18,980 nucleotides of DNA. Origin: Flavobacteriales bacterium UBA7325 (GTDB lineage Bacteria; Bacteroidota; Bacteroidia; Flavobacteriales_D; Crocinitomicaceae). The stretch lies in the NCBI GenBank assembly GCA_002471375.1, contig DKPV01000054.1, positions 9,459-28,438 of the forward strand, given 5' to 3'. Within the stretch, counting starts at the first letter, position 1, and each line of letters starts with the position of its first letter. Positions 6,566 to 15,864 of the stretch are shown piece by piece. Below the pieces are notes generated by a model, which worked only from the letters and a program-made list of their open reading frames with translations, was not told the DNA's origin and searched no databases. The position numbers were made by a program, and so were the translations under genes.

Positions 6566-7621
6566 ATGATAAAGCTACTACTTTTTGGGGCACTTTTTTT
6601 TGGTTTGAGTGCTTTTGGACAAGTTCCTTCTTATGTACCAACAAACGGTCTTATAGGCTGGTGGCCCTTTAATGGAAATGCTAATGATGAAAGCGGAAAT
6701 ATAAATGATGGTACTGTAAATGGTGCGTTACTAACCACTGACCATTTAGGCAACTCAAACAGTGCCTACGCATTCAACGGTACAAGCGATTATATAGAGT
6801 TACCTTACTCCACTTTATGGGATTTTGGATTAGGGGATTTTACATTAGCTGGATGGTTTTTATCACTTGATGGAACTAATGATAATATTATTCGTTTTGA
6901 TAATGGACTCAACCCTTCGAGTCTTTGGGGTATGAGAGTGAATACCTTAGAATTAGAATTTCTTTGCAAGGGAACAGGAGTTGCATACTACCCAATAACA
7001 TCAAATCCGACTACAACCGGAATCTGGCATCATACAGCAATGGTCAGAAGTTCGAATTCACTATTAATATACTTAGATGGAAACCTGATTCATACGGAAA
7101 CAACAGCCACTATTGCCGATATTCAGACAAATGGAACGTATTATCCAAGTATAGGAAGACTTGGAAGTTGGAATGGTGAATATTTTACAGGAGATCTGGA
7201 TGATATTGGAATCTGGAATCGCGCGTTAGCAGAATGTGAAATTGCAAATTTATTCAATTCTCAAAGCATTGATTCAGTTACTGAAAATGGACCTCTGCTT
7301 ACAGCTGATGTAGCTGGAGCTTCATACCAATGGTTAGATTGTGATAATAACTATGTAATAATTAATGGAGAAATAAACCAATCTTACACTCCTGCATTTA
7401 CAGGGAATTATGCTGTTGAAATTACTTTAAATGGGTGTGTAGATACCTCTGCTTGTTTCTTGGTGGATTATACTGGAATTGAAGAACTACATCAAAATGA
7501 AAATGAGCTAATTATGATTGTAGACTTTATGGGTCGAGAAACAGAATTCAAACCTAATACACCGCTTATTTTCATATATAGTGATGGAACACGCAAGCGA
7601 GTGATGAGGCTCAAAGAATAA
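6566..7621 (+). CDS. Secreted LamG-domain protein with a T9SS-like C-terminal tail
   Basis: The 351-residue protein starts with a signal peptide (MIKLLLFGALFFGLSAFGQ). Residues of about 28-232 form a LamG/concanavalin-A-like domain, with a typical opening GLIGWWPFNGNANDESGN, a middle FTLAGWFLS, the strand IWHHTAMVRSSNSLLIYLDG and an ending GDLDDIGIWNRALAECEI. A short PKD/Ig-like segment follows (SYQWLDCDNN, then YTPAFTGNYAVEI, with Cys residues). The last 35 residues, with IVDFMGRET and IYSDGTRKRVMRLKE, resemble the terminal sorting or anchoring tails of T9SS cargo. It is probably exported by the T9SS and binds carbohydrate or adheres at the cell surface. The gene stands alone in a region of rearranged debris and is flanked by two copies of TAAACGTTATG. 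Confidence 0.85.
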   Translation: MIKLLLFGALFFGLSAFGQVPSYVPTNGLIGWWPFNGNANDESGNINDGTVNGALLTTDHLGNSNSAYAFNGTSDYIELPYSTLWDFGLGDFTLAGWFLSLDGTNDNIIRFDNGLNPSSLWGMRVNTLELEFLCKGTGVAYYPITSNPTTTGIWHHTAMVRSSNSLLIYLDGNLIHTETTATIADIQTNGTYYPSIGRLGSWNGEYFTGDLDDIGIWNRALAECEIANLFNSQSIDSVTENGPLLTADVAGASYQWLDCDNNYVIINGEINQSYTPAFTGNYAVEITLNGCVDTSACFLVDYTGIEELHQNENELIMIVDFMGRETEFKPNTPLIFIYSDGTRKRVMRLKE

Positions 7622-7673
7622 ATTTCAGATAAGTCTTTTAGCAATTAGGGGCTTTTTTGATGCAAAAAACAAT

Positions 7674-7714
7674 GTATAAACAGCATTAAAACGACCGTTT
7701 ATACTAAACGTTAT
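7674..7714. repeat. Inverted repeat followed by TAAACGTTATG behind the LamG gene
   Basis: GTATAAAC (7674-7681) and GTTTATAC (7697-7704) are perfect inverted copies with a 15-base loop, and TAAACGTTATG follows at once. The same terminal motif stands before the LamG gene at 6507-6517. Upstream, at 7632-7660, a weak GC-poor stem with a T-run may end LamG transcription. No gene is present between 7622 and 7782. Confidence 0.45.
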
Positions 7715-7782
7715 GAATATCAACTAATTATCAAAACGGCATAGTATTTGAATTAAGCTCCAAGAATTTTAAAAAAACAATT

Positions 7783-9048
7783 ATGAAAAAAAACTTTACC
7801 ATCTTAATGGTGTTGATTGTACTTTCTGTATTTCAAAATGCCTCAGCACAGAACAATCAATGGTCAGCAACTGACAAATTCAGAAATTGCATGGCCTCCA
7901 TTCAATCAACAAATAACGAATTAACCCGCTTCAACTATGCCATGAATTACTTCTTGACGGAGCGCGCAACAACCATTCAATTGCAAGATGCATGTCATTA
8001 CCTGTATAGTGATCAGAAAAAATATGAACTTGGTGTAGCGGCTTATCCAAATATCATTGATAAAGATAATTTCTTCAATATCTACGATGCCTTTACAAAG
8101 TTTTCTTGGGCTATCAAGTTATATCATAACACGCAAGAGAAACAACAATTGACAGCATTGGAAACGAACTATCAACTGAATGTTGAACAAGATAACAGCG
8201 CAATATATGATTTATTGATTCAGAAGGGTGATCTACTCCTCTCTGAAAATCAGTTTGATGATGCTATTCTTATCTATCAACAGGCTCTTGAAATTAAGCC
8301 ATCAGACCAAGGAGCAATTGCAAAAATCGATCATGTTGAAGCAATTAAACAGGAGCTTTCGGCTATTCTAGAAGCTGAGAGTCAGCTTAATTCTCAATTT
8401 GACGCATTAATTCATAACGGTGATGTATTTCTCTCTGCGAATCAAGTAGATGATGCCATTACAATGTATGAACAAGCAATGGCATTAAAGCCTGGTGACG
8501 AATCTGTCTATTTGCGTATAAAAGAAGCAAATAACTGGAAAACGGAACTCTCGGGTATGGTAGAGGAAGAAAATCAAAAACGGAGTCAATATGATTTTCT
8601 GATGCAAAAAGGGGAAATATTTGTTTCATCGAACAAGTTTGATGATGCTATTTCGGTATACCAACAAGCAAGTGCCATCTTCCCTGAAGAACAAATGCCA
8701 TATATCAAAATTGAAGAGGCAAATCGAATAAAACAAGAATTGGCTAACGCAAATTCGGTATGTGTCACAGGTGAAAGTGAATTCAAAAGCATCTTAACGA
8801 GCATTGATGATCAAACCTTCGCTGACGATCAGATGGAAATGGCAAAGAAATACATACAAAAGAAGTGTTTCACGATTGAACAAATGAAAGCGATTACACC
8901 AATATTCAGTATGGATGTCGATAAACTTGAAATGATCAAATATATGTATGACTATTCATACCAACAAAATAGATTCTACGAATTCAGAGGGTTATTAACT
9001 TTTAATAGCACACAAAAAGAACTGGATGAGTTTTTAGTTGGGAAGTAA
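7783..9048 (+). CDS. Secreted DUF4476 - three TPR - DUF4476 protein
   Basis: The 421-residue protein has a signal peptide (ending NASAQ, residues 19-23). Residues of about 31-116 look like DUF4476: helical, with TIQLQDACHYLYSDQKKYELGVAAYPNI-type text that I split here only for reading. A second DUF4476-like unit occupies about 327-408 (FTIEQMKAITPIF, then DVDKLEMIKYMYDY). Between them are three TPR-like hairpins at 144-175, 208-239 and 272-303, each with a F/V-DDAI-x-x-YxQA core, spaced exactly 64 residues apart and joined by acidic helical linkers. TPRs bind proteins and DUF4476 has no known activity, so this is likely a periplasmic or surface scaffold. It stands alone, with a strong terminator just downstream. 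Confidence 0.8.
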   Translation: MKKNFTILMVLIVLSVFQNASAQNNQWSATDKFRNCMASIQSTNNELTRFNYAMNYFLTERATTIQLQDACHYLYSDQKKYELGVAAYPNIIDKDNFFNIYDAFTKFSWAIKLYHNTQEKQQLTALETNYQLNVEQDNSAIYDLLIQKGDLLLSENQFDDAILIYQQALEIKPSDQGAIAKIDHVEAIKQELSAILEAESQLNSQFDALIHNGDVFLSANQVDDAITMYEQAMALKPGDESVYLRIKEANNWKTELSGMVEEENQKRSQYDFLMQKGEIFVSSNKFDDAISVYQQASAIFPEEQMPYIKIEEANRIKQELANANSVCVTGESEFKSILTSIDDQTFADDQMEMAKKYIQKKCFTIEQMKAITPIFSMDVDKLEMIKYMYDYSYQQNRFYEFRGLLTFNSTQKELDEFLVGK

Positions 9049-9070
9049 CCATTAATAATAGAGACTGATG

Positions 9071-9099
9071 AAAGGGAAGCTGAGAAGTTTCCCTTTTTT
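9071..9099 (+). terminator. Intrinsic terminator after the DUF4476/TPR gene
   Basis: AAAGGGAA (9071-9078) pairs with TTCCCTTT (9089-9096) around a 10-base loop, followed by a T-run to 9099. It lies 23 bases after the stop codon of the preceding gene and separates it from the efflux operon. Confidence 0.8.
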
Positions 9100-9158
9100 G
9101 ATAGTTTACATCAGTTCTATTGTTGACGGCAAGTTGGTAACATCAGCTAAAAGGCATA

Positions 9159-9172
9159 CGGGTTTATGCTTC
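9159..9172. repeat. 14-bp repeat in the intergenic region before the efflux operon
   Basis: CGGGTTTATGCTTC is identical to 1041-1054. Here it lies in a non-coding stretch (9100-9345) in which I find no gene and no convincing promoter. CATA and TATG flank the central CGGGTT symmetrically (9155-9168). Confidence 0.5.
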
Positions 9173-9345
9173 GTTTGATTATTAATTCTTGATAAACTAA
9201 ATACTCCATAACTCTCATCAAAAAACAAATAAAAAATTCTCATTTATTTGATATTAACTTTTCATAGCTTCAGAACAAAAGATGATTCGTTTGAGCTTTA
9301 AACAATTCAAATAGAATGCTTATTTTTTGCCAAACGAAAAACAAA

Positions 9346-11703
9346 ATGAAAAAACTCTTCTTACTCCTATTTATATTAATTGGACTGTGTCCCTTCTGGG
9401 GTAACACTCAAAAGCCAATATCAATTGGCATAATTTCTGATTTTGAAGCTAATGACGCTCGATTTTCATCGCTGAATCAATTAATCGTTGATGAAATAAA
9501 AAAAACTGTTGGGATTAAGTTTAAACTGAATGTAGATTCCAGTAATTGGATGAGTGCGAATTGGAACCCTGCTCAAGCCGCTACAAATTATGAATCATTG
9601 GCTAATCGCTGTGACCTGATAATCGCCATTGGTGCAAACAGCTTACAAGGTTGGCAACGGGGCGATCTATTTAAAGTTCCAACAATAGGCGTTGGTGTTT
9701 TTCATCCTGAAATACAAAATATTCCAATTACAGATCAAAAGACATCAGGAACACAAAATTTCTCTTACGTGCTTACAGGCCAAGACGTACAAGACCAACT
9801 AACGACATTTAAAGAAAAATTTCAGTTCGAGAACCTCAATATGCTTTTTGATAGTCGAACGAGTAAATCACTTGATCAAGAACTTTTGAAATCTCGTCTT
9901 GAGTTGCTCGAGACAGCGCTTGATTGCAAGATTAATATTACGAAAATTGATGTCGGCGATATCGCATCATCCATTGCTACTATTTCCTCAAGCACCGACG
10001 CCATATATGTTGCTGTTCCTTATGAATGGAATAAGAAACAAGCTGTAGAAATTTTCCAACAAATCAATGAAAGATCAATTCCAACGATATCAATGAATAG
10101 TGATTACGTGTACACTGGAGCACTCCTTTCACTTTCTGAACGCACACAATTGGACTATATCATTCGAAAGATGGCTATCATGGTAGATGATGCACTTCAA
10201 GGTATGGACTTAGCGGAATTTAATGTACAAACACTCAAGAAAAGCGATATTTTATTAAACATGAATACCGCTGAGAAAATTGGATACAGCCCTGATTTCC
10301 AAACGATGTTTACATCAAAACTCATCCGCTCAAAACCTTCTTCTTTACCAACCTTTTCAATCGAACAAATCATCCGAAAATCACTAGAAGAAAACCTCGA
10401 TATTAAAGTTGTATTAAAAGATATCGAGCTGAGCGAAAATGACATTTCTTTTGCAAAAAGTCAGTTCCTACCATCAGTCAATATTGACCTCACAGGAATG
10501 GTAATTGATGAGTACCGCCCCAATCCACTTATTGGTCAGGCCCAGCGTTCTATTTTTGGAACGGGAAGAGCTCAACAATTGATCTATTCGGAAGCTGCCT
10601 TAGCACAAATTAAAATTCAAAAAATTCTTTTGGAAGCACAGAATCAGGCTTCTGAGCAAGAAATTCTAGATCAAACAATTCGTTGTTTTCAAGCCTATTT
10701 TGGCATCCTTCAAGCTAAAACCAATGTTGCCATTCGTAAAGAAAATCTTGGTGCTTTTGACACTAATCTAGAGCTGGCCGAAGTCCGATTTAGAACGGGG
10801 CTTCAAAATAATGCTGATGTGTACCGATGGCAAAGCGAAGTGGTTAAGGCAAAGCAAGCACTCATTGAAGCTGAAGCACAATTAATTGTGGCAAAACTAC
10901 AACTTAACGCTCTTTTAAATAATTCCATTCAAGGCGAATTCGACATTCTTGACGCTACGTTGGATGATGAAGTTTTTCGTTTGTTCTCTGAGAGCAATTT
11001 GTCGCGCTCAATATCATCTCCTGAGTCGTTTAATTTATTGACCGCATTCCTAATTGATGAGGCCAAAACGAATTATCCAGCTAAAAAACAGCTACTAGCA
11101 AACCTGACAGCTGTGGAAAGGCAAGTCATTCTGAACAAACGCTTATTCTATACACCCACAATTGCGTTATCTGGTCAAATTGATCAAAATTTTTTCAGAG
11201 GAGGTCTAGGGTCAGAGCCATTACCCGGCCAATCCTTCTTTAACACCACCTGGAATGCTGGAGTAATTGTTTCATATCCATTGTTCGATCGATATCAACG
11301 AAAGATAAATTTGAATAGAAGCAAAATTCAACAAGAACAATTGGAATATCAAATTAAAAATCTAGACGTAGGCCTCGAGCTGAACGTAACAACCAATGCG
11401 ATTAATGTGCTAACAAGTAAAACACAGATAAAAAACTCTGAAAATGTGGCTATTAACGCAGAAAAGAACTACCAAATAGTGCAACAAAATTACCAAATGG
11501 GAACGGTCAACATTACTCAGTTAATTGATGCCCAACTATCTATGATCAATGCAAAGCAAACCTACTCTCTTTCGGTCTTTGATTATATGGTTCAATTTCT
11601 AACACTCGAAAATTCCGTTGGATCTTACAGCCTTCTAATGTCGACTAGTGAGAAATCTGATTTTCAACAGCGATTCGAAGAATTTAAACAAAACTACAAA
11701 TGA
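9346..11703 (+). CDS. TolC-family outer-membrane efflux protein with N-terminal periplasmic-binding-protein domain
   Basis: I place the start at 9346 because it gives a signal peptide (MKKLFLLLFILIGLCPFWGN); an in-frame ATG at 9316 would put ten polar residues in front. The 785-residue protein has two parts. Residues of about 25-335 resemble ABC-type substrate-binding proteins (ABC_sub_bind style): ISIGIISDFEAND at the start, DLIIAIGANSLQG, PTIGVGVFHPE, NLNMLFDSRTSK, STDAIYVAVPYEW and IPTISMNSDYVYTGALLSL. Residues of about 350-770 are a TolC/OEP channel with two helical-hairpin repeats (NLELAEVRFRTGLQNNADVYRW; NYQIVQQNYQMGTVNITQLIDAQ). TolC proteins are normally about 450 residues, so the binding domain is an added module. 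It opens the operon and overlaps the adaptor gene by four bases (ATGA). The ligand is unknown. Confidence 0.88.
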   Translation: MKKLFLLLFILIGLCPFWGNTQKPISIGIISDFEANDARFSSLNQLIVDEIKKTVGIKFKLNVDSSNWMSANWNPAQAATNYESLANRCDLIIAIGANSLQGWQRGDLFKVPTIGVGVFHPEIQNIPITDQKTSGTQNFSYVLTGQDVQDQLTTFKEKFQFENLNMLFDSRTSKSLDQELLKSRLELLETALDCKINITKIDVGDIASSIATISSSTDAIYVAVPYEWNKKQAVEIFQQINERSIPTISMNSDYVYTGALLSLSERTQLDYIIRKMAIMVDDALQGMDLAEFNVQTLKKSDILLNMNTAEKIGYSPDFQTMFTSKLIRSKPSSLPTFSIEQIIRKSLEENLDIKVVLKDIELSENDISFAKSQFLPSVNIDLTGMVIDEYRPNPLIGQAQRSIFGTGRAQQLIYSEAALAQIKIQKILLEAQNQASEQEILDQTIRCFQAYFGILQAKTNVAIRKENLGAFDTNLELAEVRFRTGLQNNADVYRWQSEVVKAKQALIEAEAQLIVAKLQLNALLNNSIQGEFDILDATLDDEVFRLFSESNLSRSISSPESFNLLTAFLIDEAKTNYPAKKQLLANLTAVERQVILNKRLFYTPTIALSGQIDQNFFRGGLGSEPLPGQSFFNTTWNAGVIVSYPLFDRYQRKINLNRSKIQQEQLEYQIKNLDVGLELNVTTNAINVLTSKTQIKNSENVAINAEKNYQIVQQNYQMGTVNITQLIDAQLSMINAKQTYSLSVFDYMVQFLTLENSVGSYSLLMSTSEKSDFQQRFEEFKQNYK

Positions 11704-12779
11704 TGAAGTTAAATAAAGCAGCATTAATCATTGCACTCTTTTCCTTATCGGCTTGCGGTGATACTGATAAGGTGAAAAAAGATCCTATTAAACCAGTTAA
11801 ACATGTGTCAATTGGAAACAACCTTGGTACAGGAACCAAAACATTTAATGGGATATCCAAATCAGGTTCTGAAACCAGACTCAGTTTTCGATCGAATGGA
11901 TTAATTGTTTTACTTGATGCGAAAAATGGAGAAAAAGTTCGAAAAGGTCAGGTACTTGCTCGGCTAGATCAAAAAGACATTTCGCTTTCATATGACAAAG
12001 CGAAGGCATCTGCGCGCAGTGCTAAATCCCAATTGGACCTTAGCAAGTCAAATTTGGACCGAATTAAGGAACTCTATCAATCGAACAGTGCATCACTGGC
12101 AGACTATGAGCAGGCCAAGAATAATTATTCTAGCGCTCAGGCAAATTATGAGAATGCTGTCAAATCTATGAACATTCAATCTTCTCAATTCGAGTATGCC
12201 ATTATTAAAGCCCCGATGGATGGAATTATTACACAGGTGAATGCTGATGTTAATGAGGTGGCGCAGGCAGGTAGTCCAATTTTTATTATGAACTCAGAAG
12301 GTGATGATTTAGAGATCACTGTTGGTGTTCCTGAATCATATATCTCAAAAATTCAAGAAGGGAAATCTGTTGAAGTAAACATTAATAATTCCTCTGTAGA
12401 AGGATTAATAACTGAGGTAGCATTCTCTACAGGAGGCTCTTTAACCTACTCCGTTATAGTTAAATTGATTAATCCTACTCCAGACCTCCGACCAGGAATG
12501 CCTGCTGAAGTATTATTTGAATTCGAGAGTTCAAAGTCATCTTCTTCCCAACTATTAGTTCCAGTTAAAGGTGTTGGTAACGATGCTGACGGTGATTTTG
12601 TATTCGTACTGAAGAAAAACAAAAAAGAGTCGTATGGAGTCCATAAGGTACATGTCAAACTAGGAGAGCTCAAAACAGGAGGATTTGTAGTCATTAAAGG
12701 GTTGAATAAAGGAGATCTAATTGCTATTGCAGGGCTGAGAACCTTGTACGATGGTATGAATGTGAAATTGTTAAACTAA
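11700..12779 (+). CDS. RND efflux periplasmic adaptor lipoprotein (HlyD/MFP family)
   Basis: This 359-residue protein begins with a lipoprotein signal (lipobox LSAC, Cys19). It shows the adaptor order: a beta-barrel/lipoyl half (GLIVLLDAKNGEKVRKGQVLARLD), an alpha-helical hairpin (about residues 95-155, KSNLDRIKELYQSNSASLADYEQAKNNY-type text), the second lipoyl half (YAIIKAPMDGIITQ), a beta-barrel and a membrane-proximal end (VIKGLNKGDLIAIAG). It links the inner-membrane pump to the outer-membrane channel. The start overlaps the TolC-like stop by four bases and the pump gene follows after four bases, so the three are translationally linked. Its cargo cannot be read from the sequence. Confidence 0.93.
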   Translation: MMKLNKAALIIALFSLSACGDTDKVKKDPIKPVKHVSIGNNLGTGTKTFNGISKSGSETRLSFRSNGLIVLLDAKNGEKVRKGQVLARLDQKDISLSYDKAKASARSAKSQLDLSKSNLDRIKELYQSNSASLADYEQAKNNYSSAQANYENAVKSMNIQSSQFEYAIIKAPMDGIITQVNADVNEVAQAGSPIFIMNSEGDDLEITVGVPESYISKIQEGKSVEVNINNSSVEGLITEVAFSTGGSLTYSVIVKLINPTPDLRPGMPAEVLFEFESSKSSSSQLLVPVKGVGNDADGDFVFVLKKNKKESYGVHKVHVKLGELKTGGFVVIKGLNKGDLIAIAGLRTLYDGMNVKLLN

Positions 12780-12783
12780 TCCA

Positions 12784-15700
12784 ATGAACTTAACTAAGAT
12801 CGCATTAACCAAAGATCGTGTAACTTACACGGTAATTATACTTATTCTGTTTGCAGGACTCATACTTTACAATGCCTTGTCTCGAGACAGTATGCCTCCA
12901 TACACAATTCGTGTAGCGTCAGTTGTGACAGTCTTTCCTGGTGCCGGACCTGAGCGTGTAGAATCGCTAATTTCTGAAAAAATTGAAACGGTCGCTCAAG
13001 AAATACCAGAAGTGGATGTTATAACCAGTCAATCACGGACAGGCTTATCCGTAGTTTCTGTGGCTTTAAAGGACAATGTATCACAAGGTGAACTTCAAGC
13101 TATATGGGATAAACTACGTCGCAAAATTGACAACATTCGTGCCGACCTACCTTCAGGAATTTATGGACCAGATGTCAAAGATGAAGATGTCGGTGTTGTT
13201 TATGGGATCATGATTGGATTGGAATCAGATGGTTTCGATAATACTGAAACCGTCGACTATGCGGGTAAATTACGAGATAGATTAATGGCTTTGGATGATG
13301 CTTCGAAGGTTGAAATTTCAGGCGAAATCGAAGAACGAATTTTCATAGAGTTTAACGACGCTGAGCTATCCAACTATGGTATTTCCGGACAGCAACTTAA
13401 AAATATTTTATCGAGTACAAATATCATTATTCCTGCAGGAGAGATTAAATTGGGAGATGAAAGAATTATCATGGAGCCTACGGGTAATCTGGAAAGTTTG
13501 GCAGATTTGGAAAACCTAATTATCCCGCTTTCAAATGGTAGAGAAAGTGTAAAGCTCGTTGATATTACTACCATAAAAAGAGACTATATTAATCCTAAAG
13601 AGAGCATTGTAAAAATCAACGGAAAACCAGGTGTTTCAGTTTCAATATCGTTAAAGGATGGAGCGAACATCACGAAACTTGGAGAAGATGTTGATCGTGT
13701 CCTTGCCTCCTACAATCAGACACTACCTGTTGGTCTCGATGCTAAAAGAATTGCTTCCCAAGATGAGGACGTTGCCCTCAACATCAATAGTTTTGTTTCC
13801 AACGTAGTACAGAGTATTATCATCGTTCTACTAGTGATGTTTATGTTTTTGGGAATCCGCACGGGTCTCGTTGTGGCTTCATTGATTCCAGCAGCAATAC
13901 TCTGCACATTAATGACCATGGGTATCTTAAATGTTGGATTGAACCAAGTATCACTGGCTGCACTAATTATGGCCTTAGGAATGCTTGTGGATAACGCCAT
14001 TGTTATGGCTGAATCTATGATGGTCAAAATGGAAAATAAAATGTCAGCTATAAACGCTGCCATTTCTTCGAGCCAAGAATTAATGATTCCATTACTCATT
14101 TCCTCTTTAACAACATCAGCTGCATTTCTAGCATTTTTCTTAGCAGAGTCCGTAATGGGGGAAATTATGGGGCAATTATTTGTTGTGATAACAATTGCGC
14201 TCATTTCTTCTTGGCTAATGGCTCTCACTATTGTCCCTTTGCTGGCAGTCGCAATGATCAGAGTCAAAAAATCAAAAACACAAAAGCAAAGTATCTTTGA
14301 TAAACTTGGCGTGTACTACAAACGGTTCTTGCAAATAAGCTTACGTCATCCTGCCATTACGCTCGTAACTATTTTCCTTCTTTTTATCCTTTCACTGGTA
14401 GGATTTGGTAAGCTCCCTTTTGTGTTCATGCCTGATAGTGAACGTAATCTTGTTACAATGGATATCAACCTGCCGTTGGGGACGAGTATCGAGACCACGC
14501 GTGAACAGGTGGAAAAGGTGGAAAAATATATCAAGCAACAACTTCTAACGAATAAGAAAAGAACGAAAGGTATTAAAGATTGGTCCTCATTCATAGGCCA
14601 AGGACCGACTTCATATGATGCCGGATATGCTCAACAAGAGGCAAATTCCGGATATGCACATTTATTAATTAACACATCTTCTGGCGAGGAGAATCAATTA
14701 GTCATTGATTCCCTCGAAAAATTCTGTCTAGAACATTTACCCGATGTAGACGCTAGTATAAGTCGCCTAGGTTCTGGAGGTGGAGCTTCTACCCCTGTTG
14801 CCGTGCGTGTTTCAGGGCCAGACATCTCAGAATTATATTCCAAGATGAATGCCATCAAATCAAAATTGAGACAAACCCCTGGATCTAAAAATGTAGATGA
14901 CGATTGGGGACCAAAGATTAAAAAGTTCGTGGTTAATATTGACCAAAATAAATTGAGTCAGTCAGGACTTTCAAATCAGGATGTTGCTGTTTCTCTCAAT
15001 ACTTCTTTATCGGGACAAAATGTTGGAGATTTTCGCGAAGGCGACAATACCATTCCTATTATAATGCAATCGAAAGGTAATGATGAACTCTCGTTCAGTA
15101 ACCTAGAGTCAATTACTGTTTTCGGTCAAAATTCCGGAAGGAGTGCTCCACTCACTCAAATTGCGAGTATACAACCTGACTGGCAGTATGCACGTATCCT
15201 TCGGCGTGACATGAATCGGACGATAACCGTTGTTTGCTCACTCAAAGATGGATACACCGCTGGAGAAGTAACTGCCCCCCTCTCTAGTTGGCTTGAGAAG
15301 CAATCAGATAAATGGGGAGATGAATATACCTATGAATTCGGAGGTGAGTCTGAATCTAGCTCTGATGCCATGGGGGCGATAGCAGATAAATTGCCGATTG
15401 CATTCTTTATCATTATTCTTTTGTTAATCATTCAATTTAACTCGATGCGTAAAACCACCATCGTCATGTCAACCATTCCTTTAGGAATAATTGGAATTGT
15501 TGCAGGTCTGCTCGTCACAAGATCCAATTTTAGTTTCACAGCGTTTCTTGGTGTGATCTCTCTAGCGGGTATTGTCATTAACAATGCCATTGTACTTATT
15601 GACAGAATAGAAACAGAGCTGAAGGAAGAGAATCGATCAAAGCTGGATTCTGTTATGTACGCCTGCAATGAACGTTTTCGCCCTATTTTACTTACAACTT

Positions 15701-15864
15701 TTACTACTTCACTAGGATTGATTCCACTGTGGATTGGTGGAGGGGCAATGTGGCAACCGATGGCCATTGGGATCATTTTTGGGCTACTCTTTGCCACGGT
15801 AATCACCTTAATATTTGTCCCTGTAATGTTCAAGATTTTCTTCAAAATCAAGAAAAATGAGTAA
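12784..15864 (+). CDS. RND efflux pump, inner-membrane permease
   Basis: The 1026-residue length and layout are those of AcrB-type RND pumps: an N-terminal membrane helix (VTYTVIILILFAGLILY), a first periplasmic porter domain, helices TM2-6 from about residue 335, a second porter domain (about 555-850) and TM8-12. The proton-relay region of TM4 reads MALGMLVDNAIVMAES, so only one of the two usual Asp residues is kept (D403, next to N404). The TM10 motif is LAGIVINNAIVLID, with Asn where AcrB has Lys940. This variant relay is, from memory, found in a separate RND subfamily and need not mean loss of function. The pump is driven by the proton or sodium gradient and probably exports an amphiphilic or toxic compound. 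Its last eight bases overlap the channel gene. Confidence 0.95.
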   Translation: MNLTKIALTKDRVTYTVIILILFAGLILYNALSRDSMPPYTIRVASVVTVFPGAGPERVESLISEKIETVAQEIPEVDVITSQSRTGLSVVSVALKDNVSQGELQAIWDKLRRKIDNIRADLPSGIYGPDVKDEDVGVVYGIMIGLESDGFDNTETVDYAGKLRDRLMALDDASKVEISGEIEERIFIEFNDAELSNYGISGQQLKNILSSTNIIIPAGEIKLGDERIIMEPTGNLESLADLENLIIPLSNGRESVKLVDITTIKRDYINPKESIVKINGKPGVSVSISLKDGANITKLGEDVDRVLASYNQTLPVGLDAKRIASQDEDVALNINSFVSNVVQSIIIVLLVMFMFLGIRTGLVVASLIPAAILCTLMTMGILNVGLNQVSLAALIMALGMLVDNAIVMAESMMVKMENKMSAINAAISSSQELMIPLLISSLTTSAAFLAFFLAESVMGEIMGQLFVVITIALISSWLMALTIVPLLAVAMIRVKKSKTQKQSIFDKLGVYYKRFLQISLRHPAITLVTIFLLFILSLVGFGKLPFVFMPDSERNLVTMDINLPLGTSIETTREQVEKVEKYIKQQLLTNKKRTKGIKDWSSFIGQGPTSYDAGYAQQEANSGYAHLLINTSSGEENQLVIDSLEKFCLEHLPDVDASISRLGSGGGASTPVAVRVSGPDISELYSKMNAIKSKLRQTPGSKNVDDDWGPKIKKFVVNIDQNKLSQSGLSNQDVAVSLNTSLSGQNVGDFREGDNTIPIIMQSKGNDELSFSNLESITVFGQNSGRSAPLTQIASIQPDWQYARILRRDMNRTITVVCSLKDGYTAGEVTAPLSSWLEKQSDKWGDEYTYEFGGESESSSDAMGAIADKLPIAFFIIILLLIIQFNSMRKTTIVMSTIPLGIIGIVAGLLVTRSNFSFTAFLGVISLAGIVINNAIVLIDRIETELKEENRSKLDSVMYACNERFRPILLTTFTTSLGLIPLWIGGGAMWQPMAIGIIFGLLFATVITLIFVPVMFKIFFKIKKNE

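Noticed and set aside
7632..7660. Possible terminator after the LamG gene
   Set aside because: The stem is about five pairs with a G-T wobble; it is mentioned only in passing in the neighbouring repeat entry.
13716..14267. 183-codon minus-strand open frame inside the RND gene
   Set aside because: It is the antisense shadow of strongly conserved RND membrane segments. Its translation is rich in Ile/Thr/Ser repeats with no domain or start context.
15432..15851. 139-codon minus-strand open frame at the end of the RND gene
   Set aside because: It lies fully antisense to the conserved TM10-12 region of the pump and has no recognisable product.
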